From assembly GCA_012064415.1 (NCBI GenBank), contig SSNU01000144.1, forward strand, positions 175,084-239,083: 64,000 nucleotides of DNA, given 5' to 3'. The notes under the pieces are model-generated. The model was not told where the DNA came from. It ran no database searches and saw only the letters and a program-made list of their open reading frames with translations. Positions 1 to 13,200 of the stretch are shown one piece after another. How positions within the stretch are numbered: position 1 is the stretch's first letter; each line of letters starts with the position of its first letter. Position numbers and translations under genes: made by a program. The DNA is from Gyrodactylus bullatarudis (taxonomy: Eukaryota; Platyhelminthes; Monogenea; Gyrodactylidea; Gyrodactylidae).

Positions 1-620
1 TTTCTCTTTGACCCATACATCTATGCTGTCATCTCCAGGGTTTTTGTACAGAATGGAAAAATTCGAAACTGAAGCAGCATGTTTCTCCTGTTTGATATGC
101 CTAGTTACCGCAGTGTCCTTATTCAGATGATCACTTGATCTTGTAGACAGCTTCCTAATTGTTCTACCTATGTAAGAAGCACCACAGTCACATTGGAATT
201 TATAGATTAGTAGAGTCTTCTCCTCCGGTTTGAGTAAATCTTTATGAATCAAACTAAACAGTCTCTGAGTTTTAAATACAATTTTCAATTGTATATTATT
301 GTAATGTTGATTGATGAGATTGTTAAGTCTTCTTCTAATGTCATTACTAAAACCGTCGCCTTTGAAGTTGAGTCTCATGAAAATTTTTGTTTTTTCCATT
401 TCATCTGTATTGACATCTTCATCCCTATTCTCTGAAATATTGATGAATTTGTCTACAAATTTCTTTGGATAACTATTTTCCATTAAACATAACTTCGAAT
501 TCTCTATTTCATTCTGCCATTCCTCCGGACTTACTATTCTTCTTATCCTTTTTCCTAGACCAATCACTAAGATTTATTTCTTTTTTCTCAAGATCGAAAT
601 AGTGAAATAAGAAGAGTTGT
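1..620 (-). mobile_element. Penelope-like retroelement fragment, C-terminal GIY-YIG region
   Basis: Reading the minus strand from about 560 down to 1 gives one long open frame. It contains a linker with EEWQNEIENSKL, the stretch IYKFQCDCGASYIGRTIRKL (about 208-149) and then HL and further residues to the window edge. The Cys-x-Cys-Gly...YIGRT.R.L..R...HL pattern is the GIY-YIG endonuclease domain that follows reverse transcriptase in Penelope-like elements. Near 560 the frame shifts: the upstream reading (FDLEKKEINLSDWSRKK) is in another frame, so the copy is broken there. The reverse transcriptase itself is not seen. The element's C-terminus lies off the left edge. It sits upstream of the first channel exon in view, presumably inside a channel intron. 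A stand-alone GIY-YIG gene is less likely. Confidence 0.8.
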
Positions 621-1208
621 TAACTTCACCAAACTTCAATGTCCTTGTAGTTTGCAAAAATTAATGAATATCCCTATTAACATCTGTATGTCGTGGCTAA
701 AAAGTCAGAAGTAGTTTTTTAAAATTATGCCCCACATGAATACAAAATCTGAATACACCTTGAAAGCAGCTTATCATGCTCCGTGACGTCGAAAATCTAA
801 TGAAGTCGAAACTTGAAAGTTACAGAGTAAATAAAAAATAAGGAAGACCGTACAAAGGCCGTAAAATATCAAACGCTGAAAAAAAGGGTAGAGAAATTTT
901 TAAATTAAGTTAAAAAAAATATTCGGGGTGAATATTAGAAAAAATTTCCTCTGGGATGATTTTTGGAATTAACTCTTTAAGATACAACTATAAATTACAA
1001 GCTACTCAAAAGTAGTGAGATTCTCTCTCTGATCTGAAATATTTTAGTAATTTCATCTTCACCATCAATAGTGCAATGCTGAATTTTAATTTACAGGATT
1101 GTATTATTTTTTAAATATCCTCATTCATTCGTATATGTCATGTTCTATAGTAAAATGTAATTGTGAACCAAGAATTCTTAATAAAACATTCCAAATTCAG
1201 GTTTACAG
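621..1208. other. Presumed channel intron, no feature recognised
   Basis: AT-rich sequence between the Penelope-like fragment and the first visible channel exon. The part up to about 720 may be decayed upstream sequence of the same element. A short stretch (about 630-600, minus) reads FGEVNNSSYF, but I cannot place it in a known domain. Confidence 0.4.
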
Positions 1209-4200
1209 GTTGTCCTCAAGTCAATTCTCAAGGCAATGGCTCCAATTCTACAAATAGGTCTTTTGGTATTATTCTTCATCGTAATCTTTGCCATTATTGG
1301 CTTGGAGTTTTACTCTGGAGCCTTCCACATGACTTGCTTTGAAATTGGTGGGTGGCTATAGAAATACATAGTTCTTTAGTAATTACTAATTAATACATTT
1401 TAAAATCGATATAGAAAAGCAAGATGTATTGCCATTATCGATACCAGGAGCGGATGGTCTTGTTCCCTGTGTTATTGAAACGAACGATAGTACCAAAACA
1501 TCCAGTGCCTTTCATTGCCCAGAGAACTATGTGTGTAAGGGGTACTGGGTTGGGCCCAACTACGGGATCACCTCATTTGATAATATTGGCTATGCCATGC
1601 TAACTGTCTTTCAATGTATTACAATGGAGGGGTGGACAGATATGCTTTATACTGTGAGTAATTTATCACGAATTAGTTATACACGTTTTCAAACACGTCC
1701 AAAAATCCACTTGAATTCATAATTTTAAAAATTGAAAGAAAACCAAATGTACATTTCTCGAAGCATCATCAGTGGGAATTTTTCAAAAATGATACAAGTT
1801 AAAAGGTTCATCCAAGATAATAATTTACAAATTATGAGAGAAATAGTAAAAGTCAAAGAAAATAAGAATAAAATGGAAGCTGAAAAAAAATCTCCAATAA
1901 ATAACAACAGTAGAGAGAAAAGTGAAAAAGCTCACATTGGCCAAGGTAGTTGAAGATTAAAAGAATGCTAGAATTATTTCGTTTTAGGTGCTTAGGTAAT
2001 ATTATATTACTAATATATCCCACAGGAATGTCGAGAGGTATTAGGTTCAAATCCCAGGTACAGAAACACTTCACTTCAGGTAAAAACTCCATTTAGGGAG
2101 GAGTTTTGCGTTAGCCAATGAGAATCAATCAAAAACCTGAGTGCAATACATTTCCTATTAAGTGCTATTCTTTTCTATTGTAGTCTATTCGAGTCTATGA
2201 TTATATACAAATCCTCGAATACCATTATGCATACTTCACTTGAGGTACATTGAGCAAGCCTAATCATACAGGGCTTATTTCTGATTTAATTCACCCTTAA
2301 TTCTGTATATTTTCAAAGCCTTTTCCTAAATTGAAAGTTTGATAAATCATTGATCAATAAAAATTATAGTGTCAATCATTAGACAAGAATTCTCATTTTT
2401 CTGTTAACCAACATGAACCTTCTGAGAACGATATCTGAAACATGATCAAGCATAAGACTCTATTGATAGATGCGATACTTCAAGAAATAAATAAAAACAT
2501 TCCGATTCACTAGCTATAGACTATAGTCTGATGCGGTGTTTAAAATGCGCTAAGGAATTCTCAATCCTAAAAGGGGAATCAATCTTCCACAGTCAATTTC
2601 AAGATGACTCGTTGAAGGCAAATATTCATCGAACAATCGCCATACACCGAGTTTCTTGGGAAAAAGGATATATGAATAGTATTCATTGAATAATCAATGA
2701 GTATTACTCATAGAGGGAATCACTGGCAAGGGTTCTTGAATTGTCTACTCACAGCCATGGTCTAGAAAATAGAGTGATGACCTCATTCGATCTAGTCAAT
2801 AACCTAATTTAAGATGAGAATATTGACTTTGATAGTTTAAGTTGGCTAAATATTGAGCATAAAAACCTTCTAATAACTTGAGTTATAAACAAGAAAAAGT
2901 TAAGATAAATTAATAATCAAGTTCTATGAAAAAATTGTTGAATTAATTCAGATTAGGCTTGCTCAATGTACCTCAAGTGAAGTATGCATAATGGTATTCG
3001 AGGATTTGTATATAATCATAGACTCGAATAGACTACAATAGAAAAGAATAGCACTTAATAGGAAATGTATTGCACTCAGGTTTTTGATTGATTCTCATTG
3101 GCTAACGCAAAACTCCTCCCTAAATGGAGTTTTTCGCTGTACCCGAAGTGAAGTGTTACCGAAATTTTTGACGTCTTCTCTTTTTGTTAATACAAAGAAT
3201 AAACCTTATTGATGATTAACTTCTAATTTTTGAAAATTTCATCTTGAAACTTTTACCTTTTTTGTTAAAAATGAATTCTTATATTTTGAAATTTAATATA
3301 CATAATTATGACAATAGTAAGATCTAGTTCAAAGAAAAATATAAAATTATATCTGAATAATAAATGATAGTTTTTGTAAATAGAATAAATGTGTTTTTTC
3401 TGATTGTGAAAAGTAATTCGGTTCGTCATCCAGTTAGTGAAGGTAAGAATAAAGGAGAGATTTTTAATGGCCAATTTTAGATCTGATATGATACCTGCCA
3501 TAACTGATTTAAGATCAGTGAGGTTCAAACAATCAGATAAATAAAACTTTTTTGTTTATCAGGATTCCTGTGATTAGAAATTTTGTTTTCAGGTCTTTTC
3601 TATTCCCCCCTTCATAACTCATAATCATTGATTTATTTTCTTTTCAGGCCAACAATGCTTTCGGGAGTCGTTTCAATTGGCTCTATTTTCTACCTTTAAT
3701 TGTGTTCGGCTCCTTTTTTATGCTCAATTTAGTCCTTGGTGTTCTCAGCGGGTATGTTTGAAAGATTCATAAAAAATGCACCAAAATAGCACTAGGTTGA
3801 TCCTCCATGATGATAGAATCTTGATACAGATTGGAATTAAAGATTGAAAATTATAAAAGATAAAATATTTTTTCAAGATATTCTTCTAATTTAGGATAAA
3901 CACAAGCTATAGAATAAACACACCTTTATTGTATAGCATAGCAAGGAGTCTACAATCTAACCAATTCCTTAATTGTTCTATTAAAATGTACACTTTCAAA
4001 ATTATTTTTGAAACATTCATGCGATACAATTAAGATCTGATAAACTGACCAAATTGATCTACAACCAGTAGCTTTCAAGGTATCTCTCAAAGTAAATTAA
4101 TTTTTTGGTCCAGTTTTTCAGGACTTTATCAACAGCGCTGTGAACTTGGGACAAAAAATAGTTTTTAAGACTTGGAAAACCTCGAATAACTCTCTACCTT

Positions 4201-7200
4201 ACAGACCTCTAAAGTCTGAATTTCTTTGCATGACAGTATAATCAATAATGATTATTTTTTCTAATTCAAAGATTTATCTAATTCATGAATGATTCCGTAA
4301 AAATTAACTTCATCGATTGTGTTCTAGCCAATTTTGCTGTTGATCTCTCTACATAAATGATCCATATGGAGGAATTAAATACTAAAATGGCTTTCATATT
4401 TTTTCATAACTTTGTGTACTCTTACTCACTCAGTGAGGATTTGAGCTCATAAATAATTCAAATTTATAGAAATGAGAATATACTCAAAGATCATTTGGTA
4501 GTTTTCTCTTCTTTTCCACATCTTTTCTGTGAATTTACTCAAATATTCATCATACACCCCTCCATTTTTCTTCTTAAAGAGAGTTGTTTCCATATATTTT
4601 TTGAGCTTTCTCCAACTACTACTAGCCTTCTCCCTCTATCTCTTTATGCTTCATCCACTGGCCTTTTTTGGGTAATTCTTTTTATTAATTTAAGTACATA
4701 AAAATAAAATACGATTCTCTTTCATATACGTTATGATTGTTTGGACTATTTCCCTTTAAAATGTAATCATCCAAAATTTCATCTTTTAGCATCTTTAACC
4801 AATCTCTGAGATTTTGATCAACTTCAAAATAAAAAAAGAAAAACTCTTTGGCCCTGAAAGAGTTAGAAAGAGCTAGGGTGATAAAAAAATTTATTTTCCC
4901 CGAACAATGTTCTATGCCTTAATCAAAAATTGATGTTTTAACCATGAAAAACGCATTTTTGAAAATCAAGATGAAAATTTTTCATGTTCTGATATACGAA
5001 ATCCCATTTTCCCTAAAATCATCAAAATTTACCTAATTTCCAGGGACTTTCTTCGAACATGTGAAAGAACACTCAATTTTTATTATAAGCCTTATTTTTA
5101 TTCAAAATGTTCCAAAAATATTCAAAAATCTCAATTTTGTCCTTTCTCGTAGTGAAATTCATTGAAAAAATCTTGGCGCGTGTTCTAAAATTGTCATCTT
5201 CAATCGAGATTTTGTATATCAGAACAAACTCGAAAACGTATGGTTTTATAGGGAAAAATGCTTAGTTTTCGATAATCTTCAAAATGAGGCTGGGAAAAGT
5301 TGAAGAATTAGTATTTGGATATTTTTACTATTTTATTCTATTCCAATTTGATTCTAAATCAATGATCTGAAGTAGCATGACATGACCAGAGAAGCCAATT
5401 TTCGTATTTTAAATGTCTGTACAGTGTACATTTATACTAATAGTACATGTAATCTGGTGATGCTATAGAAACCATAAATAAACTTGAATGGTGTTACTTA
5501 TCCAGTCATTTCCTGTGCCCAAATGATGAATGCAATAAGACGACACTTGCAAGATGTATGTTGCTGATAAACTGGGATTAGGACTCTATAGTAATGTACT
5601 TGAGTAGGAGATAATGCCAAAATTCTATTTGGCTTGAATAAAAAAAAAGAGATTATCAATCTTCTTCTTCTTGGAGAGAACAAATCTACACTACACACAG
5701 TTTCCCCATTATTCTTCTATAATTTGCCGATTCTGAGTAAATAATTGGTTTGTAGAAGATGGATAAAGGGTCATTCATACTAGTTTTAGAATAAAGTAGC
5801 TGATTTCACCTCAAATTAATAAATGTAGCCATCATCATTTAAATTAGTGTATTAGTAGATATCGTCATTATTCTCATCAAAATGCCGATACCATCCATAA
5901 ATTATTAAGATCTATTATGGTCACTCTCAGCAATTAGAAATAATACTAAAGAGTCTTTCATCAATGTTATGTACAACTCTTTTCTTTGTTCTAGTGAATT
6001 TGCAAAAGAAAGAGAAAGAGTTGAAAAGCGTAGAGCCTTCCTCAAACTTCGACGCCAACAACAAACTGAACGTGAATTAGACGGATATCTCGATTGGATA
6101 CAAAGAGCAGGTTTGTTAATTTCAATTTTTTCTCCCAACATGTAGAATATAATTTTTTCCCTCTATACCCATCAGAGGAATGCATTCTAAATGAGGAACA
6201 AACTACTGCAGCTGACCGTCTGAGAATTGTTCGAGGTAAGTGGCTCACTATAGAGATTATCAATAAGTTAATAAATGTACCAGGAGTTGTATTCGAGAGA
6301 GAATAGAAATTGATCCAGAAACCACAATTAGAATGGGTTACTTCTGTTTCGAAGATTTTTAGTTTTGAAAAATGAATAAAGTTCCCATTAATAATATTGA
6401 AAGACTGCTTCCAATATTGCTTTTAAAGATGATTGTAGTTTTTGGAAGGTCTTTTGTGAAATTCTTAAGTTGGTTGATATGAATTTGGGAATCTATGATT
6501 TTTTACACAAATATCGATTTTTTTATCAAGAATTCAAATTTGTTGAAGATTTTTTGGAATCCTACTCATGTTGACCACTTTTAGAATTTGAAAAAAAATA
6601 TTTTTATGAAATATATCAACATCAATTCACGTCTCTAGAAGAATATAGAGAATAGATTTCTGATTGACTGGCTATTCACGAATTTCCTCAGTCTATTTCG
6701 AATAATGACTAAGAAGCTAAATCTCAATTGTCACGAAATTAATTTTACTGACACGAGTATAGAAAATTATAATTTTTCCATTCTCCGGTAGGAACGGGAA
6801 ATAATAAATAACATTGAGCACACATCCTATGAACAAGCAGATATTTCTTTCCTGGATCTATATGCAACTGTAATAATGGATTTTATCGATTATTGAGTTA
6901 TTCTTCTTCTTATTATTACTACTTAACTATTAGTACTGGGCAAGAACATCGATCTTTGTATTATAATATTCATCCTAAAATAGTTATACTGTATGAAAAA
7001 GAATCGAAAAGTTTAGAGGCCTCTGAAATTGTTGAATCGACTTTTCGAAATAATTGTTCGTTTAGCACAGCTATTTTTAAATGAAAACACCTCCCTATAG
7101 TTCTGAGGTCAAATATTTTTGTTTTCTTAGCTCGGAAGAGAGCGGACAAAATTAGACGTAAAACAGTTGATCCGGAGAAGGCCAGAAACCAAGCAGAATC

Positions 7201-10200
7201 AGAATTCGAAGAGATCGAGATGTCTGAAAAGAAACGTTTCAAATTTAATGGTACAGTCTGCTGTTGTCGATATCAGAAAAAGTTAAAGTAACTAATTAAT
7301 CAATAATCAAACCTTTTCAATCCATTCAACCGAATGATAATATCATTTTCCAATAGATATAACGTACGAAAGTTGGTTAAAATGCAGGCCTTTTATTGGG
7401 GTGTTATTGTCCTCGTCTTTCTCAATACAATATGCCTAGCTGCTGAGAATAATAGACAGCCAGATTGGTTAAAAGATTTTTTAAGTAAGTTTGGCCTTAA
7501 TCCCTCAACTTTCTCTGAATAGAGGAAAATTTTTTCGACTCGGAATAGAAATTCACATACTTTGACTATATTCCACCTTTACTAATAATAAACCTGACTC
7601 ACGACCAAGTAGAAATATTGAAAGAATCCTCACTAGATTTCAATTTACCCTGAGCTAAATTCCTACAATGCTCCATGTCAGAGTCTGGCCTCAATCTGTT
7701 ATGCCTTTACTCTCCTATATCCGGTGGTTTTTCCACTTAATTTTTCAGATGAACTCTCAACGCGAATAAAAAACTCATACAAGGTTCTTTGTTTTATTTA
7801 TGACTATATTTTTAATAGTTTCTATTCTATTATAGATTATTTTCAAACAAAAAAAGAAAAGGAGATTTATTCGGAGAAATATCAATCTTTTCCTAAGCCC
7901 ATTTCTGAGTTTCTGAGAAAGAATCAAACTAATTACGATAAGATTAACCATGTGTACTATATATGATAATAATTCATGAAAGTCTTCTCCTCTTTCCGCT
8001 TAATTGCAAACAATTATCACCTAGTTTGAGAAGATTTCAGACATAATATGTATGAATATTCTTTAGATATTGCTGAATACGTATTCCTTGGATTGTTCAT
8101 GTCAGAAATGCTACTCAAGATTTACGGAGTCGGCGTAAACATTTACTTTCAGTCATCATTCAATATTTTCGATTGTGTTGTAAGTTTGCCGAAAATCATT
8201 AATAATTATTATAATCATATGCACAAGATCAAAACCCAAGTAGTGAGTATTTTCTCTTCAAATCGAAAAAATCGAATCAATACAAATCGGTATCTAGAAA
8301 TAGTCTTGAATCAAAAAACGTAAACAGCTATCAAAAACATATTTTATATAATTGCAAAATTAATCATCGTTCAGCACAGGGAGGACTAACCAATGGTTAG
8401 TAACCATGACTGCAATTATTGAATTCCAACACAGAAAAAAAGGAACCATAAATGGAATATTTAAAACTTTGCATTACATTAAGAAACCTAAACAGTGAAT
8501 TTTAGGGGTCCTCGAATCAAATGTAGAAAGGTGACCAAAATTGTATTTCGGCCTATCACTGCATCCATTTCTGCAAATGCCAATTCCCGAGTAATCAATG
8601 ATACGTTTCGAAAAAATTTATATCTTTTGAATGCTTTCCATTAAACGTAACTGATTTTAACAACTTTTTGCATCAACGAATCGTGTTTGAATAACAAGAT
8701 CCAAAGAAAAAATAATTTTCAAATTTCAAACCGGTATCAAATTTATTCAAATTATTTTTATTATTCAAGAAAAGTAACTTCATATCGACCATCTTCACAT
8801 TGTATTTTGATATCTAAATTTTAAATTCTAAAATATCTTTTCATCATTATAGGTTATAATTGCCAGTTTATTTGAGATTATTTGGCAAATTAACTATCCA
8901 GAAGACTCCTTCGGTTTCTCAGCCCTGCGTAGTATTCGTCTACTGAGAATCTTCAAGGTAACCAGATACTGGGCATCATTGAGGAACCTTGTCCTCTCCC
9001 TACTCAATTCCATGAGGAGTATTATCTCATTGTTGTTTCTACTCTTCTTATTCATGCTGATATTTGCATTACTCGGCATGCAGCTTTTTGGTGGAGAGTG
9101 AGTTTATAAATTTAAACTTTTAAATGTACCATGGAAGAAATCAGTAGTTATTATTTTAAATTTAAACTATATTCGAATCTTTTATTAATAGGAATATTGT
9201 TAATGGAATCTGAAATCTTCAATGGATAATGAATCGTAGTAAAAGAAGACTTTTTTAGGAATAATATAATATAACAAGCCTTTTTCCAAAGCCTCTTACT
9301 GACGTTTCCACTGATGAAGGTACTTAAATCTAGTTTTACTAGTATTTATTGATACTGATATGAAAGAATTTAATAAGAAATCTTTTGTACTAATGAAAAA
9401 TATTATAAAACTTCAATCTACTTCTGGATTATTTGGGGTGATATAAATAAAGCCATTTTCGAAAGAATACCTATGCAAAAGGTACACTTCGATCGATTTA
9501 AGAGAAAAATTTCGAAAAGAATTCAGAATCGAGAACAATGGTAGTTGAGATTGCTAGAAACACCCGGATATTTTGTGAATGTCTACTTTTTGTTTTCGAC
9601 TATTTTTATTGCCAGAAAATTAATATAATCAGAGACAAAATCACAAACCAAGAGCAGGTGAAGCCCTTAGACGAAGACAAGTGCATCATAAGGCACAATA
9701 TTACAAAAATTTTTTATCTAAGATGAAAATTGCTAATTAAAACTCAAACCCTTATTTCGGTAACATTTTCTAGGAAGTTTAGTCTAGTCTTCGAAAGAGA
9801 ATTTTCTCAAACTTTTAATTTTGAATTTTTTCCTCCCCTGATTGACAGTTTCCTAGATATTCCAGTCAGAAACTTGAGGTACATAATTTCTGTTCTCTCT
9901 CTCTCTCTCTCGTTTGACACTAAAAACATTAACATTATAAAGATTAGAAAATAACATAGATTCGATCTTTCTCAAGTCACGACATACATATAAATTTTTT
10001 CCATCATGATAGAGTTTATCTATATATTTTTCAGTCCCAACAGTTGAAACTAAAAGCAAATCATTCATCATTTTTCTATTCATATGGTAGTACTTTTTAT
10101 TCTATCAACATTTATTTGTAGGAAAATTATCCTTTTGTTATTTTCAATAGATTCAATTTTGACGACGGTCAGCCAAGTCAAAATTTCGACACCTTTGTCA

Positions 10201-13200
10201 AAGCTATCTTGACTGTATTCCAAGTAAGTTATTTTCTGTGCATTTTGATAACTTTAGACATTAAACCTACTAGCAAAGTGTTACATAGGTTAGAAATTGG
10301 ATAAGCAAGTGTCAATAGTGTCAGGAAAGTCACATATTCTACTCACGTTCTATTTGTGAGAAGAGAAGTTTTCATTTTTTGATTGGTTCATCCCTGTTTC
10401 CAGGACTGACACGTTTTCACATAAAATGAACAAATAATTGTTCTGAATAATAATTTGTAATTATAGTTGGATACCACTTATTGTAAATTTGTACTTATAT
10501 GGCATGTATCACACTGATGAGTATGCCCAAAATAAAGGCCTTATTTGTGAAACGATTGGTATCATCTTCTTATTTTTTATAATGATAACTTCGGTGACTT
10601 TGCTCAAAACAAAGGTTACCCAACAGATCACTGAAATAAAGAGGTTTACTAAATCTTTTGGCACCTGTTTAAATTCTTTTAGACCAATTGATTCCCATAC
10701 CAACAAAGAATTACCTCTTGATACAGGCAGTTTTTCACCAAGAAAACTTTCCAGAGTAAAAATGTCTCTTCCTATTTAGTACTTGAGGTGTTTAACCTTA
10801 TTCATTTCTAGAGAAACAAACGTCAACTTTTTTAAATTTTTCTCAAGATCCTCACTGGTGAAGATTGGAATTTGATCATGTATTCTGGCGTTCGATCTCA
10901 GGGTGGCGTGGAGAAGAATGGAGTCTTCTTTTCAGTCTATTTTGTAGTCCTCATGTTATTTGGTAACTGTGAGTTTAACTAGTATTCTTTAATCATATCC
11001 TCTATCATCGTCATCTATCATTGAAATTGTGCAGGGCATTAAATATAAATCAATTAAAATTAAAAAAAACATGAATAAAATCAATAAAAAAGTGTATTTT
11101 TCATAAGTAGATCTTTCAATATTTTCAATTTTTCTGTCTCAGAAACCCACAAAGGAAAGAATGTAGTAATTCTGCCAAGGCTGGAAATTTTTAATCATTT
11201 TTATTAAATATCTTTTAAGACCCAAAATTTTAGGAGTTTAACGTTCTCTTGAACACGAAGAGTTTTGAATAATCCGCCTAATTTTGATCCCAAATGTCTC
11301 TGAATATGTATAAGGCCTTTATAATGAATAAGAATTAACATATGTTATAAATCTTTTGAATTCTCTTGAATAGAAATCGAATAAATTATATCATGGTTAA
11401 ATTAAATATTTACTACTTTTAGATACTTTGCTCAATGTATTTTTGGCCATTGCTGTTGATAATCTGGCAAATGCTCAAGAGTTAACTGCTGCTGAAGAGG
11501 AGGAGAAGAGAATTGCTGCTCAAGTATGAACTAAAGAAATTCCTTACTATAAATGTAACTTGATTAATTCTCATTTTTCCTCATCAAAAGAAACAAGAGG
11601 AATCTATGAATGCTGAACTATTGGCTCTCAATGGATGTGAAGAGCAAGAACAGGAAGAAGTCCTTGTGGAACAATTGGGTAAGAATATATATATATGGAA
11701 TTCATATTAATTCATGGGGAAAATTCTTAATTCATCTTACTCAACTATCTTTAGACTTGAATCCGGAGAATGAGGGCGACGAGAATGGACCCAAGCAAAA
11801 GTATGGCAAGCCCATGTTACCCTATAGTTCCATGTTTATATTTTCCCCCACCAACCCGTGAGTATTCAAATCTCTCAAGTTTAGAAAGATCAAATGTGAT
11901 TAGTAGGGCCAAAGATATTTATTTAGCGTATTTAGATATTTTTTATGTCTTAAGAGTATGAAGGATACAAGTTTCATGAAAATTGAGCATTTAATCAAGT
12001 TCAAAATTATTTCTGGTTAACCAATATTGACATGATCGAAAGCATCTGAATGAATTATAAATAAAAGGGTCGAATTGTTGATCGAAATTACGTATTATTT
12101 TATGACTTTATTCCTTACTTTTTGAGGCCCTATCTCTGATCAGGAAATAAAAAATATAACAGTTGAAAATATCAAATTTAATGATAAATGTTTACAATTT
12201 TCTTTGTTTGTTTGTTTAGCATCCGAAAATTTTGCCATTTCGTGGTGAACCTCCGATTCTTTGATTTGTTCATTATGATTGTCATAGCGAGTAGTTCCCT
12301 TGCTCTAGCTGCCGAGGATCCAGTCAACGAGGCCAGTATTAGTAATTGTGTCCTTGAATATTTCGATCATGGCTTCACAGTGGTGTTTACAATTGAAATG
12401 TTCCTAAAGGTAAATGAGACAATTTTTGAATTAGACAAAATCAATACTCTAAACTAACTTTGAATATAGCTCATAGATTTGGGAATCATCCTCCATCCTA
12501 ATTCTTACTGTCGGGATTTTTGGAACATTCTTGATGCAGCCGTTGTCATTGGTGCCCTTATTTCATTCTTTAGGTATGTTTCATCTTACCAAGTTAATTC
12601 TTTCAGTTGAGTTTTCCAGCTAGAAGATTCTTTATCAGTAAAAGGTTGTAAAAACACCTCTTTTCTCTAACCTTTTTACTTTGAGCATTCCTGGTAAAGA
12701 ATAACAAGAATATCGAGAAAAGCATACTGATGTTCTGTCTATTTCATTGAATTTGAATCTGTCCCTTCAAGATTCCATTAATGATTCAACATTTTCCTTG
12801 ATTTACATTAACCATTGTATTTGAATTTCTCTCTATATGCTCATACTAATGCTTATAATTTCAGATCACGAGAAGGAAAGTCAGGTTCTGAAAGGTAAAC
12901 ACTCCCAATAGTTATCCCGTTATTTCTATTTCATCTGTGAATTTCTTACTCTTACTCTTTCTCTCTCTTTTTTCTTGACCACCTTTCTCCACCTGTTATC
13001 CACTTTTTATGTATTGTTTTACTCTTTCTCTAAAAATCTATCTATCCTTTATTTTTCTAACCACATATTTTGATACTTTTCGGTTGGCAAATATCCACTA
13101 GACATGACATATTGAGAAATGAATCCAAAACACTATTGTAATGTTCATCAATAGTGTCACTTTTACTGTTTTTAAATGTAAATCTTGGGGATTTGAAAAA

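Noticed and set aside
2040..2066. GGTTCAAATCC, a perfect-looking tRNA B box, with TGGCCAAGG-like A box upstream near 1936
   Set aside because: No cloverleaf could be drawn: spacing is over 100 bp and the acceptor arms do not pair. At most a decayed tRNA-like or SINE fragment.
10489..10779. 96-codon open frame on plus strand
   Set aside because: It lies in a channel intron within a dispersed repeat. The matching copy near 15.6 kb does not preserve the frame and there is no domain.
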